This document shows positions 23,935-36,649 of a stretch of 64,000 nt of DNA, piece by piece; position 1 is the first letter of the stretch; every line of letters begins with the position of its first letter. The stretch is from Glandiceps talaboti (Eukaryota; Hemichordata; Enteropneusta; Spengelidae): positions 1-64,000 of the forward strand of contig NW_027554293.1 in the NCBI RefSeq assembly GCF_964340395.1. Reading direction: 5' to 3'. Made by a program: the position numbers and the translations under genes. The notes beneath the pieces were generated by a model. The model was not told where the DNA came from, ran no database searches, and was given only the letters and a program-made list of their open reading frames with translations.

Positions 23935-25960
23935 AAACTCATTACAAGAAATGACTTGATTTAGATAACTGACCCTGAAGTACAATGTCAAGGTCAAAAT
24001 CTGAAAAGACAGCTTGCTGATAATATGGGGCAGACACTCGAATGGAGTCTGTATGTATTTCAATTTTTGAGTTATAAGTAAATATTGATTTTTAACTACA
24101 ACATCTCCATTGACAACATACTCCCCTCAAATAGATAATAGATTAATATAGTCTTCGTGTATTAATGCTTTTGAGTTAAATAGTAAATCACAATTGTTCA
24201 CTAAAAAGACGGCTGTCATTGAGTAAAATGGGAGGGGGGGGGGGTTCCACAACTATAACAAGCACACTAATTACTGGCTAACAGAAGAATTTAATCAAGG
24301 TGGCTGACTGACTGACTGACTGACTGACCGACTGTGTAGTTAGTCTGACAAGTATATATATACATGTCTGGCATGAATAGCTGATTCCAACCAAACTTAG
24401 GACAAATGTCAGGTACATATACATATTACTTTGTTTTGTGACCTTGGCAAAAATGGTGGAATGGTGGACATGTTTGTCATTAAAATGTATTTTTCTCTAC
24501 TGACTCTTTAAGCTTAATAGATAGTGACATCATTTGAGTGTCTACAATCTTATCATCCATGCATGATGAGCTTTTTATTGAAACCTTAAAAACTTCAGCT
24601 TGAAATGTATGCTTAGATGAAATTGAAATTATCCATAGTGTTCATGTATACCTCTGAATGAATGGACCGGCATAAACCAAATCATGCACAACTGTCAGAT
24701 ACTGTAGTCTAGTTATATACACAATAAGGACCTAATTAATGGCAGTAACATTTGTCTTTAAACATTCAGAATAGCAATAAGTAAGAAATTTGTTGGAAGT
24801 GTGAAAACTTGCATCATGTAGTTAGTTAATTAGTTTGTTAGTTTGTTAGCAAGTTAGTTTATTGATTAGTTCTTTAGTTAGGTAAATAACAAGCCTTCAC
24901 ATTCCAAATGTTTCTCCTTATTCCTCTGGGATATTTTTGAAAAATATGTCTTTTATATATTTAGATGAACCATTTATAGAGTGGTATACATATTTGTACT
25001 ACAGTATCTGACAGTTGTGGCAGGTTTGGTCAAAACTGGTCCATGCATTCAGACATACACATGCATACTTCAAGAGAGCTCATCATGAATAATACGAGGA
25101 TAGACATCCAAATGAGGTTTCTATCTATTATCTAAGCTTCCTGTGTAAGTGGGTGAAACATGTATTCCTCTGACTGTTGGCCACTCAATTGGTCATTATT
25201 GTGAAGGTAACAAAGCAAAGCAAAGTAATGTGCATATGTTGACTTCTATACCTGACATTTGTTCCAGGTTTGCATGAAAGTGGCCCATGCATGTTATTTG
25301 TGTACAAACCTGTTCTGAACTTTGTTTTGATATTTGACTTTGAGCACACAGGTCAAGGTGAAAATTCTGATACAAAGGCTTTTAAGAGCACACTTAAATA
25401 CCACTAAGTGTCACTGCAATATGCAAAAGATAGCTTGATTTTGACAACGATCCTGAAGGTCAATGTCATAGTCAAAGGCCAATACCTAAAAGGTAGGGAT
25501 ACACCTCACTGTATTGGAGTATACACACTTGACTATCTACTGTAATTTTCCAGTTTATACAGTAAATCATGATTTTATTTCTACAAATAAGATTCATTGT
25601 TCATTACAAGCATGGCCACCATTCACATAAAAGTTATTTCAACACCAAAAGTAATCTATGAATTATGTTTCTCTTATTTTGTTCATTATTTAGTTGTTTA
25701 TTTATTTTCTTGTTCTGCATTACCACTAAACATCACTTTGAAAGAAATTGGCCATACATAAATGTGACAGACTGCATGCAATATACAAGAATAGATCGAT
25801 ACTGGCAACTGACCCAGAAGTTCAAGGTCAAGGTCAAAAGGTCACCTTCCTTACAAGAATGCTTGCAAATGATTATATTTGGTTAGACATTTGAGTACAC
25901 TCTCTATGTATAGAAGTTTGAGTTAGGCAGTAATATATTGATTTGTTTACTCCCCATACG
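23935..25960. repeat. decayed dispersed-repeat region with AGGTCA motifs
   Basis: Several diverged blocks share 'actgaccctgaag' followed by 'tcaaggtcaaa' (around 23970, 25450 and 25805). Around 25819-25845 there are three AGGTCA half-sites in a row. A (GACT)n tract lies at about 24304-24331 and a poly-G run at 24233-24243. No gene is recognised. Confidence 0.45.
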
Positions 25961-26169
25961 TACAGGAGTAATACAGCAAATATGAAACATGGAAGAACAA
26001 TAAATCTGGCTAACATGAGGCTTAATTCAGAGAGAGACAAGAATCAAGGCTGGCTACAAGGCTCTTTGCCTGACACTGGGCAGAAATCAACGCATCACCA
26101 AAACGAATATTTTGTGTGCCATTGTAAGCAGGGTCATAATTTCCAGCAAAAAATAACAAATTCGGTTTT

Positions 26170-27150
26170 ATCTGTCATTAAGGCAAAGAAAATTTGAAGA
26201 CATCCAAGCTCTGACATTGGAAATACATGATTCAAGATTTCTAAGTGTATCATCGTAATTTGTAAGGGGGAAAGACAAATTAGAGTCATCGGCATAGAAA
26301 AACTGGGCAAACCAATCTCCAAGTTCAACAGAGTCATTATGATCGGGTAATGTATGAGTTTTTGTATGTCCATGAAGTCCAGTGAAGAGCTTTTTCTGAA
26401 CTCCAGCAGTTTTCAACCAGGCCGGCATAGTAACTTTTCTTGGCAGCTTTAACTTTTTGCACATTTGTTTGAAGTTCTCTGTATAATTGGCATGCATTTC
26501 CAGTTCAGATTTTCTCCAGGCTCTCTCAGCTTTCATCCTTGCTTTCCTCGAAGATGGAATCAGTAATCAGTAATGTTAGGAACCAATCGTTTCCGCAGAG
26601 GAGCATGATAATCATGTGTATCATGAAGAATATGATAGAGTGAGTCAAGTTTGGGTGATAATCAACATTTTCCAGTGTTTGAGTACAACGGGAAATGAAG
26701 TCAGATGCAAATAATCAGCAGAGAAACCTTTGAAACATCTCATGCTTATACATTTTCGAGTGTCTCTGTAGAGGTAGGGGTGATTGATAGAAAGTGATTT
26801 GACATGGTGTAGACTGGTTCCACTTGAGCGTCAGCAACGGTAGTAGTACATGGGTGATAATATGATCAATGGTATAACCATTAGATTTGTTTGGCGGAGG
26901 ATGGTAGACGACAACAAATATGACATACGACAATTGAGTTTTTATACGAACCTCCATAAGTTCTACAGACATGGAGAACAAGTCAACTGAATTAAGTACT
27001 CGTGAATAATGTTTCTGTAACAGTTGTTTTACGTTTAAGGCTTTGAGTGACAGGAATCTTGACAAGACATAACTGATACAGAATCAGTCGGTTGATAGTT
27101 CTTTAACAGATGATCGTTTCAATAGGATATGTTGCTTCAGTCTGCCGGCA
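26170..27150 (-). pseudogene. LINE endonuclease/RT remnant with internal deletion
   Basis: The minus strand gives, from high to low coordinate, an endonuclease-like block (FSMSVELMEVRIKTQ, then VVYHPPPNKSNGYTIDHIIT, near 26880-26980) and pre-RT blocks. After those comes an open frame at 26168-26536 joining a pre-RT segment (KAERAWRKSELEMHANYTEN) to FYADDSNLSF and NVRAWMSSNFLCLNDR, which lie around RT motif C. The palm motifs A and B that should separate these parts are missing, so the copy has an internal deletion. Frame changes in the endonuclease part confirm decay. Confidence 0.75.
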
Positions 27151-27374
27151 GTACAGCCTCTCTTGGTATCCGGGGTCTTGCATATATTCAGATTCTTGAG
27201 TTTGTTCCATATTGGTATTCACTTTAGACAATAGAGATGCTGATGACATTCTTTCCAATGTTCATCAATGTGGCAGTGCTAAAGGTGGCAGCGCTATACA
27301 GTACTGAAGGCATGACTTGATAAAATGGTGGCCGTTATAATGAAGAGGCAGTGGCAATACGAACCAAATCCAAG

Positions 27375-27470
27375 ATAATACACATATGGTGGAAGCAGAG
27401 ACCGTCGCAGATGATATGGCGTTAATACACATATGGTGGAAGCAGAGACCGTCGCAGATGATGTGGCGTG
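27375..27470. repeat. direct duplication, two ~46-bp units
   Basis: Two adjacent copies contain 'atacacatatggtggaagca' followed by 'gagaccgtcgcagatgat'. Confidence 0.8.
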
Positions 27471-27796
27471 ACTGCAGCACACAGCATAACTCATTTACAT
27501 ATTTACTGCAGAATAACAGACTAACAGAAGCCTATTGTAATAACCTCACTAATCACCTACCATTAATTGCTGCCTTTACTTTACTGATTACAGATTACTT
27601 CAAAATCTTTATTACCCACTTCCCTCCCAACAATGTTAAACCTTGATACCTCTGAGGTCTCAATGAGAATGTGTGCTGGGCTTCTGACTCTTAAAAAAAT
27701 GTCGCGGTTCCGAGGGTTGCACAGAGAGAATCATTACCAGCCATGTGCTGTATCGCCCCCCTCATGGTGTTGCTAGGCTTACACTCGTCTGGCCAA

Positions 27797-27975
27797 CCTG
27801 TCGACTCCCATAAATACAAGCTTGGTTACTTCCAGGGCTCAAATTATCCAGGTACAAGGTACAAAATATGCATGATGCGAGTGAAAGTTGCGAGTAGCAA
27901 GTGGCAAAATACACCACTTGCGAGTGGTGAAAAGTTAATTAATTCTGCCGGTGCAGGTAGATTTCAAAAATAGGG
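27797..27975. mobile_element. internally deleted copy of the 19.9-21.8 kb element (opposite orientation)
   Basis: From left to right this equals the reverse complement of about 21835-21690 ('ccataaatacaagcttgg', 'ggctcaaattatccaggtac', 'gcatgatgcgagtgaaag', 'ttgcgagtagcaagtggc'). It then joins directly to the reverse complement of about 19955-19925 ('gtgcaggtagatttc'). Everything between the two arms is gone. Confidence 0.7.
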
Positions 27976-28184
27976 CTAATGGCATTGCAGCACAACTGTA
28001 TTCGGCTGTTGCTATGGACATGGCCTTGGTGCTAGGGATATTTGCATTCATTTTTGGAATTTTCAGTAACTTGCCCACCCTTCCCACTTTTCATCATTGC
28101 AATATAAACCATCACTTAGCTGTTGCTATGGGTGCGGTCCTGTTGCTAGGCATATTTGCATACATTTTATGAACCTTTAGTCAC
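27976..28184 (+). mobile_element. rolling-circle-like element core, left of insertion
   Basis: Monomers with 'ttgctatggacatgg', 'ttgctagg' and 'atatttgcat' match the first core part of the 16.5-kb element. The sequence continues at 29634 beyond the Harbinger-like insertion. Confidence 0.65.
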
Positions 28185-28187
28185 TTA

Positions 28188-29630
28188 GGGGCGACATCGA
28201 AATCAAAAGCATCGTAATTACGCATCGTAACGAGTAAAGACGAGTAGCTACTAGTAGTTACGATGTACTACGGTGAATATTCATAAGTCTCAACGCATAT
28301 TCATGTACTTTAGGTTGTAGACAATAAAAAGTAAACACCTATTGTTCGTTATTCATAAGCCCAAACTACGACCATTTACGCGTAGTCTTCATCGTGAAAA
28401 AAAAAACGAAACAAAAAGATTTTCTTTCCTGTGCAAATCAGTTTCACGCTTACTTTTTTCAATGTTATTCATTAGATGCCTTCTATGGCATTCATACAGT
28501 CGGCTAGTCAACTAAGTGTTTCAGATATATTCAGATGTTTACCTAATATGTCTTGCCTAAAAATACCTTGAAGAAGAATTTTTATTCGAAACGTCGGATT
28601 TTACATCTATTTATTCGGACTGCCTCACAACTTCCTTATGCACTTCTCGGCTAGTCAACAAACATGTCGACCATTTTCGTCTGGCTGGTGAACGGTGCAT
28701 TGATCATGTTAGATTCGAGTCGCAGGATTCGTCAGTTGAATTCGAACATTGTCCATAAAAACAAATTATAAACTAAAGCTTGTCTCGCATTAATATATAT
28801 GGTTTGATTTGATTGATTTAGAATTCACCTAAAAAACGTCATTTATATAACGAAATTTCGGGCTAGGAATAACTGAATACGTTCATCACTTGCGTCTCTA
28901 TGTTTATCTACCGACATCATGCATCACGCCACGTGTTGCCGAACATTGCGATTTCTCAACTCAACCCCATCATTTAGGAATGTTACTGTACTGAGAAACA
29001 CAAAAAATTAGTTGTTGTTTTAGAATATATAAAACAAATCCCGTTATTTGATGATATAAAAGTCAAAACTGCACTTCCACAACCCGGAAATTCAACAGTA
29101 TTTCTTGGCCCTACCATGGCCGTCAAGCATGAGCTTGTAAGTTGTACTGTTAGTTTGTCGACGTGCAAAAACCAAAAAGAAAGTCTAACTGCTTTGAAAG
29201 TCACACAATTGTACAATAATCTTCCTCAAAGATTTACTGTTAACCCAGGACTGTTACAATATTACGTCCATGCGTCCATCACAATAAATTTCGAATACAT
29301 ACCGTCATGTTCGTGAAAAGATTTACTGAATATTGAAACTTTGATTTCGTGCGTATCTTATAGTTTTTTTTTTATGAATATCGCCCATGAACTTGCACTC
29401 ATAAAAACATGTACAGTACTAGTTTCATCAGCACATTACTGACTGGAGTACGTGGTTTTCTTTGACGATCAAAAATTATGACAAACTACGATCAACTACG
29501 ATAGAAGACGATGTCATCATTGGAAACACGGAAGGTGAGAATCACTATTGTGTGTTGGCGATAAAAAATTATGCGTATCTACGCTCGTTATGACGCGTAA
29601 TTACGATGTGTTTGATTTCGATGTCATCCC
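28188..29630. mobile_element. PIF/Harbinger-like non-autonomous TIR element
   Basis: Terminal inverted repeats of about 47 bp, 41 matching: left begins GGGGCGACATCGAAATCAAA, right (reverse complement) begins GGGATGACATCGAAATCAAA. Both ends are flanked by TTA (28185-28187 and 29631-29633), the 3-bp target typical of PIF/Harbinger. Removing the element and one TTA rejoins 'agtcac' to 'ttacctacccatccctg', which matches uninterrupted copies of the host repeat. No transposase is encoded. Its interior is related to 10190-10640. Confidence 0.8.
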
Positions 29631-29633
29631 TTA

Positions 29634-30029
29634 CCTACCCATCCCTGTTGTTATCTTTGTAATGTGCATCGTCATTTCACTGTTGCTAAGGGTGTGGTCA
29701 ACATTAACTGCAGAATATCACCTCTAGCAACATTCCCACCAAGTTAGACTTATTTGCATATCGCTGTTAAGATCATCACATGATGAATACAGCTTCATCT
29801 ACACATCCCCAGATGCATCCCATTAACTTTCAGCCCAAACTGCGCAGTAGCTTTGGAACTATCACTGATGGGATCATCTTGTCATGGACAAATTATTGTG
29901 AACACCTAAACACCTTTAAGAAAGTTCCCAGCAAATTTCAGACCTATACCTGTCTAGCAGTTTATGAGTTTAAGTTTTTTAACCCAAATCACACATCACT
30001 CGTAAGATCATTTTGATTTTTTAAGTTGT

Positions 30030-30092
<63 letters not shown>

Positions 30093-30180
30093 TAGACACA
30101 GACACACGCACGGTCAGACACTGCATCATGCCATAAGTACGACTGATCCTGAGTGTTTAGTTGAGCTAAAACCTGTACAA
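29634..30180 (+). mobile_element. rolling-circle-like element, right of insertion, with long (CA)n
   Basis: This resumes the repeat interrupted at 28184. It contains 'tatttgcatatcgctg', 'cagcccaaactgcgcag', 'gtttaagttttttaaccc' and a (CA)n tract at about 30031-30088. The terminal hairpin is eroded ('cataagtacgactgatcctg' then 'agttgagcta'). Confidence 0.6.
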
Positions 30181-31104
30181 ATCTCTTCAGAAAAGCACAT
30201 AACTCAGTCACCCAACTTATAACAGTGATGGAAAACATGATCATATTACACAAATCCTAATTAATGGTCTTCCCTTCAATATCTTGCTGTTTCATTGTTT
30301 GAGGAGTACTAGTGTATATGCCCTTCAGCTATAAAATTTCATGCTGCCAATTGGAGAGACAAATCACCAAAATCACTGTGTAATCAAGTTTATAGGTTAA
30401 ATTTGTCTCGACATTATCAAGATAAATATCAATGAATATGTCACTACTTATTTCCATATGTTATTGTCATTTGTACAATACTAAAGAGCCAGAAATGATT
30501 TTTGAAGCTATTAGACTACCATGTATTCTTGATTTTCTTATATATAATTTAGTCTGTCAAATTGTTATTGTATTTATTGTAAAAGTTGTTATCACAAATG
30601 TATGTGATTGTCAAGTATGCATTTCTGATACTTGAATGTGTTTGTATGTTCAAAGTCAGGTTACATTCATTCATTTCAAACATCCATCCCATTGCAGATC
30701 AAAGTAAATGTGAACTAAATTGTTATGATATAATATTATAAAATAATATTTTTTTTCCTGAACATGTTTGCCACTGAATTTTATGAGTATTAAATTACAT
30801 GAAGAATTGAAATACCAAGATATGTCATCTATCTATCTATCTATCTATCAATAATGTGTGTGTATTTGAGGAGAACATTTATTTACAACTGTGTAGTTTT
30901 CTTTGAAATTATTGCAAGATACATTTGTTGTACATGTAGTTCATTTCTTGTTATATTAAGTATATGTTTAATCTCTGCCAGGAGATTGCTGAAATATTCT
31001 ATGATTGAAGGCATGCCTATGTGTTTCATTTTGCAATCATTTTCTCATTTCAATTATATCAGTTCAGGTGTTGAGTGTGTTGAGATCTTAGTGCTTAGTA
31101 CAAT

Positions 31105-31570
31105 ATGAAATACTATTTATACAGTAACTTTATTTTAGCTGTTTATGACAATATGAAATACTATTTATACAGTAACTTTATTTTAGCTGTTTATGACAAT
31201 ATGAAATACTATTTATACAGTAACTTTATTTTAGCTGTTTATGACAATATGAAATACTATTTATACAGTAACTTTATTTAAGCTGTTTATGACAATATGA
31301 AATACTATTTATACAGTAACTTTATTTTAGCTGTTTATGACAATATGAAATACTATTTATACAGTAACTTTATTTTAGCTGTTTATGACAATATGAAATA
31401 CTATTTATACAGTAACTTTATTTTAGCTGTTTATGACATTATGAAATACTATTTGTACAGTAACTTTATTTTAGCTGTTTATGACAATATGAAATACTAT
31501 TTATACAGTAACTTTATTTTAGCTGTTTATGACAACATGAAATACTATTTATACAGTAACTTTATTTTAG
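31105..31570. repeat. 48-bp minisatellite, nearly ten units
   Basis: Units start at 31105 and recur every 48 bp to 31537, nearly identical. Each contains 'atgaaatactatttatacag' and 'taactttattttagctg'. Because 48 is divisible by three one frame stays open and reads MKYYLYSNFILAVYDN per unit. A T-to-A change in the fourth unit creates a TAA stop, and no upstream coding exon joins it, so coding is unlikely. Confidence 0.95.
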
Positions 31571-31574
31571 TATC

Positions 31575-32650
31575 AAAATCTGTTTATTCTTCTGACTTGT
31601 ATAGCAATAACATTTCAAACAATTGAAGACATAGTCCCAAAGATATTAAGTCCCCAACTTGTGTGTTTATGGCAAAGTTATTCAGTTAATTAACTTGGGT
31701 ACAAATTTTAATGTTAATGAGATTTCCCTTCAAATCTGAGATGCCTGCATTCCACTCACTGACCATTGGAGAGCCTGATATGTTTTGTTTTGTTTTCGCT
31801 TTAGAAATATTATCAGTCGTTACAGCATTTTAGATTATCAACTGTCATTTTTATGTAGTTAAGTATATTGTTTTGTAAAATTTGAACATGAATAGAATAT
31901 TGTTTTCGTGACTTTCACATAATCTGTTCCATGTGTGCTACCTCAACTTTTGGTAAATTCACCTCTGTATGATTTACACAATCATGGTCACTATATTTAA
32001 AAATTTGGATTTCTTGAACTTTCACTTCATATATTTCTTGTTTTTGTTAGATTTTTGTTGTTTCAAGGCATAATTCCATGACAAATGGCAGATTGAAATC
32101 ACTATAGTTCACACTTGCAATAATCGTTTAGACTACATACCGGTACATGCCAATCAGGGCAAAAATGACATCAAAGTTCATATAATTACTATATTTATCT
32201 ATAGTTTGAGCAAAAATATAATATTGTCACTATCCACACTCTTTTGGTAGTTTTGGTATAATTTTTTGCTCTTTCTCTTTTTCAGGATTTGATACTGTAA
32301 GAGGCTGTGATCCCATTGTTATGACTTGCTCAGAACACAAAAAAAAACCCATAATAAACCCATTCTCCACACAAAAACAAAAAAATAGATCAGTGAGTCT
32401 ACATTGCCTGTCAGTAGTCATATGAAACAAATTACAATCAATAAAAATTAAACTGAAGAGTTTTATATTTTACAACCCTTATGGATGCTATCAGGTACTG
32501 TACCAATATATTCACAGCAATAGAACCCACACGTGTATGCACACTGTGTTACATCCAAGTCTAAGTAATTTCCTAACTACACATCAAATTTGAATCTGTA
32601 CGATTTATGGTTCAAATAAGGTCAAGATGCCACTTTTGGTACAGATAATG
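31575..32650. other. no gene recognised
   Basis: AT-rich sequence without coding or repeat signatures that I could place. Confidence 0.4.
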
Positions 32651-32679
32651 AATAGAAGTCATCACAGTTACCTATCCAT

Positions 32680-33290
32680 CCAGCCCTGTTGTTACATTTG
32701 CAATATACACAATCATTTAACTGTTGGTATGGGAGTGGTCATGTTGCTAGACATATTTGCATACATTTTTTGAATGTTCATTCACCTGCCTATGAATCTC
32801 TGATAATATCTTTGCAATACATGTGATCATTTGACTGTTGCTATAGGCGTGCTCTTGCTGTTTAATAGTCCCATTTACATACATGTTTTGAATGTTTATT
32901 TATTTATGTATTTAACCATAATCTGCATATCACTCATGGCATCATCATGTGATTAATATTCACTGATCTGTACATTCCAAGAAACATCCCTGTGAAATTA
33001 CAGACAAATCAGCAAAGTCCTTTCGGAATTAAAGATTTTTGACCAAATAGTTCATATTTGTATACCTAATTTGCATATCACTATTAGGAGCATCATATAA
33101 TGAAATTCTTTTTACTATAAACCCCTCGAAGAAAGTTCCCACCCAATTTCAGACTGATCTGCCCCCAGTAGGTTTACATTTTAATTTTTTCTAACCAAAA
33201 AAACCCACATTTTTTTACCCAAATCATACACCTGTGAGGCAATCATTTTCCTTTGAACAATTTCCAAACTAGACACCACACGCTATATAA
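32680..33290 (+). mobile_element. rolling-circle-like element copy, both ends missing
   Basis: Core monomers of both types are present ('gttgctagacatatttgcat', 'tttgaatgttcattc', 'taatttgcatatcac', 'ttcccacccaatttcag'), up to 'ccaaactagacacc'. The CA tract and terminal hairpin are absent. Confidence 0.65.
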
Positions 33291-33299
33291 ACTGTTGTA

Positions 33300-35560
33300 A
33301 GTTCACAACAGAACGAGTCAAGGTTCTCATCATGACTTTTCCAATCTTGCATTAATTTGCGACTTTTGTTGTTGATTTGTGTTTGTGGAATTATGCCACA
33401 AACGTGGACTTGCTACATTATGTTAAGTACCCCAAATTTGTAGTGGAATTATGAAAACTAAACCTGAAGTTCATCAAACATTATCAGAAGTTACTTCATT
33501 CAAAGCGTTTTGTGTAATATTGCAATTGGATATTTCATTGTTGACTGTTTTGACAATTAGCTCAAAGACAAATTGCAACATTTATTGTAATAATATGATT
33601 CTAAAAATATAAGCTGTAGGTGTGCATACTGACAGGAACAGTCTAGAGTCAAATGATTATAATTAATATTAAGTTTTGAATTTATGAAATTATTTTAAGA
33701 TCAAATAGATTACTTTATTATATTCATCTTTATAGGTGGTAGACTTGGTACATAATGCTGTAGGTCATCATAGCTGATAGATGATGATACTTTTCTTACA
33801 ATGGAGAAGAAGTCACAATGGAAAATTGTTGACCCCATAACTTATAAGGCGCAACTTACCATTGTTGAATTTTACCATTATTCTATTTTCTGTAAATCAT
33901 TCATTTATTGTACTTGTGTCTTCAGAACTTGTTGGCATTTTTAAAGTGATATTTCATAAATTGTTGATGTGTAATGAAACTCATATTTGTCATTTACATG
34001 TATGTTACTGATTGCACATATAAATCTGAACCGATGACTTTCAGAAAAACAGGTTTAGCTCTTCAACATATTTAGCTCTTTTAATGGCAGTATCCTATAC
34101 CCTTAGTGATGGTGATTGTAAGCCACACCACTACACATATTCTTTGAGTATCGATTGTATGGAGCACTTATTGTCCCCAAAAAACACAAATTCATGGACA
34201 GCAAGAGGTAGTTACTAGACAGTCACAATGTATACATACATTATAGACATGAGGCACACACGATGTGTTTCCCTTCATCATTGTAAAGAAACCACACTTC
34301 CCAGTAAATTGTGAATGTTATACTCAATTGGTGGCAAATAAAATGTAGTATATTATTGCCAGTCAAAGTATTATAAATTAATTTCCTGTGAACTGTTTTT
34401 CCAATACATGTTTTTTGATGCAGGATTACACAATAAGGATTTTTGAAAGCCTCAGATGCAAAATAGTCCAGGATGAAGTTTTGGTAATGTAACTTCAGTT
34501 TGAGCACTGTTGACGTAAGAAGAGATTTGTTTTGGCCATAAACGGGGAAATAACTGATATGCATATAATATCATACACGTTGTCAAATTGTCTGAGTATA
34601 TATGAATTGGTTTAATTCTAAGACAGGTCGGGCTGGGAACACAATTTTGTCAGCAGAGTGGTTGTCTAATGATATATTCACTGCATACTTGAACACCAGG
34701 TGTTCTGTAACCTGGTACATCCACCTATAAACCATGGTCTATTTCTCAAAGTTTTATCCACTTGCCTACTCAACCCTGTCATTTTGACTGAATAGAGTCA
34801 TCATGTTCACAAATTTAACTCTCCATGCTATGTCAAAAGACCAGAAGTTTTTTTAAATCATGTTTTATCAACCAAAAAATGTTGCACTCCATTGCCATGA
34901 TTAACAAAGTACCACCAAAGCTTTTAAAAAAGGATGGAAAAATGTGAATTATGATGTTTTTCGCGTATTTGTAGTGTTTTGAAAGAACTAAACAACACCT
35001 CAAATGTATTTGGCATTCTGACATTGTAAGACCCTCTAGTAAATGTTTAGATTATCAATATGGCACACTCGAGATTATATAGTGTAGAAAACCATTCACA
35101 CATGAGATGTGTCAAACCTCTACCAGAATGGGATGATATATAACTAGGCTAGGTAGTCGAAAAACAATAGATACTAACTACACTGTGTCGATTTCATCAG
35201 TGATGATTGCATGCCACAATGCTACGCTGAACACTCAAAGAAATTGATATCAACAGACATTGTTAACAAACAAATTTACCACCACACAGAAACTTGAATC
35301 GATTGGTATATCACTACTGCACAGTAGTACACACATCTTCGGCACAACTCGTTGGAGTACATATCGTGTGATTGTAAGTTGGCGACTGCTGTCGCAACAA
35401 GTCTAGGCCAATTGTTTTTGGCAAATACAGTTAGATTTCGTAAATAGGACAAGATTAGATACATCATCAAACAGCTTTAGCCATTCATATTTTCAGAGGG
35501 TATGGATAGCAAATCATTGAAAATCTATTTTGAACATGAGAAATCATGTACTTGTTAGTA
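33300..35560. other. no gene recognised; possibly spectrin flank or intron
   Basis: I looked on the minus strand for further spectrin exons (helix patterns with conserved W, splice signals) and found none. AT-rich. Confidence 0.4.
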
Positions 35561-35720
35561 CAGTGAGGTCAATGGAAGTACCATACTTAGATTGACTCTC
35601 GTAGTTTTGACTTGCAATTGTGAAGTTAGTTTGTAGCCAATTTACCAAATACCATAAAAAAACGACAAAAATGTCCTCAAAAAACCGACTAATGTGTCTC
35701 GCAAGGTCATGATCATACAA
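35560..35720. repeat. dispersed repeat, inverted copy of 1676-1815
   Basis: The reverse complement carries 'acacattagtc', 'ttggctacaaactaacttc' and the 'agtatggtac' region in the same order as the first copy. Confidence 0.55.
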
Positions 35721-36304
35721 AATTGTATAGATTTGACTTATGCGAATATTCTATGAATGATATGAAATATTAAAATGATTACAGATCATAAACTTTTGTC
35801 TAATGAGCGTCTCTATGTAACATAATACTATGCTACAAAAAAAAGTAAAGTGAAGTATTTCAGAATGTTACATAGATAAACTTACACATCTCTGAAGATT
35901 ACAGACAGTAGTTGTCTGTATTCAGAGCATTGTCTTTCTCACTTTTAAAGTTTCATTGGCATCTCTGGAATAGACAAAAAAGAACACTATTCAATTGAAG
36001 TGGACATCTATAACTGTGTTCCTGTGTAAACTATGAAGAAATGGAGTTGAGGTCACTTTCTATTCTTACATGCTTTTAATACTACAATATTTTCCCAAAT
36101 TATACCTAGACACATGATAGTAATAAAACTACATGACCAATATCATAACAGTAGATAATATGTAACAGAAAAAAACTAATTACTTTCATATATAATATTC
36201 CCTGATCTTTCCATCTACAAAGCTGCAGAATTTTCTGTCATACCGAATATGCAATAGGAGTCATTACCAACATATCATCCTCCATGCATCTCCTAGCTGC
36301 CTAT

Positions 36305-36324
36305 CACTCCCCCCCCCCCCCCCC
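36305..36324. repeat. poly-C tract
   Basis: Homopolymer C run next to the broken helix-C exon relic. Confidence 0.9.
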
Positions 36325-36358
36325 ACTCAATCACACACATGATCTAGTTATTTCTCAC

Positions 36359-36418
36359 CTAAAGAACCTGTGTACTTCATGAGCACTGCCAAATCTGGTA
36401 CTTCATTCATCAGTCAGT
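36359..36418 (-). pseudogene. broken copy of spectrin helix-C exon
   Basis: The minus strand keeps GGCAGTGCTCATGAAGTACA and the exon end TTCTTTAG before a GTGAGA donor, as in the intact 92-nt exons. The cysteine codon TGT is now a TGA stop, and the 5' third with the splice acceptor has been replaced by unrelated sequence. It marks the decayed 3' edge of the array. Confidence 0.8.
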
Positions 36419-36649
36419 GTTTTTAACTCAATACATTGCCAAAATCTAACAAAAGTGTCAAAAAGTTTGTTATTGTACATACGATAACAAACATTTTTCA
36501 CACTTACCGATCTTTTGCCATTTATTGAAACAAGGACTTGGCATATGTTTTTTCATACATCAAAAATCCAAAACAAATACCCCAATTCTCATCCATATGG
36601 CCACTTTAAGACCCAACTCAATTAATCATAGCATAGAACACATCCTAAC

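Noticed and set aside
28560-28605. 'gaagaagaatttttattcga' and 'aacgtcgg' as a possible hammerhead ribozyme or Penelope-like tail
   Set aside because: The hammerhead core CTGATGA is not present and the helices cannot be drawn; the resemblance is too weak.
29116-29316. 66-codon open frame inside the Harbinger-like element
   Set aside because: Too short for a transposase, no DDE motif, and not conserved in the related segment at 10190-10640.
34241-34564. 107-codon minus-strand frame downstream of the spectrin exons
   Set aside because: No spectrin-repeat pattern (no conserved W, no heptads) and no plausible splice acceptor; probably chance.
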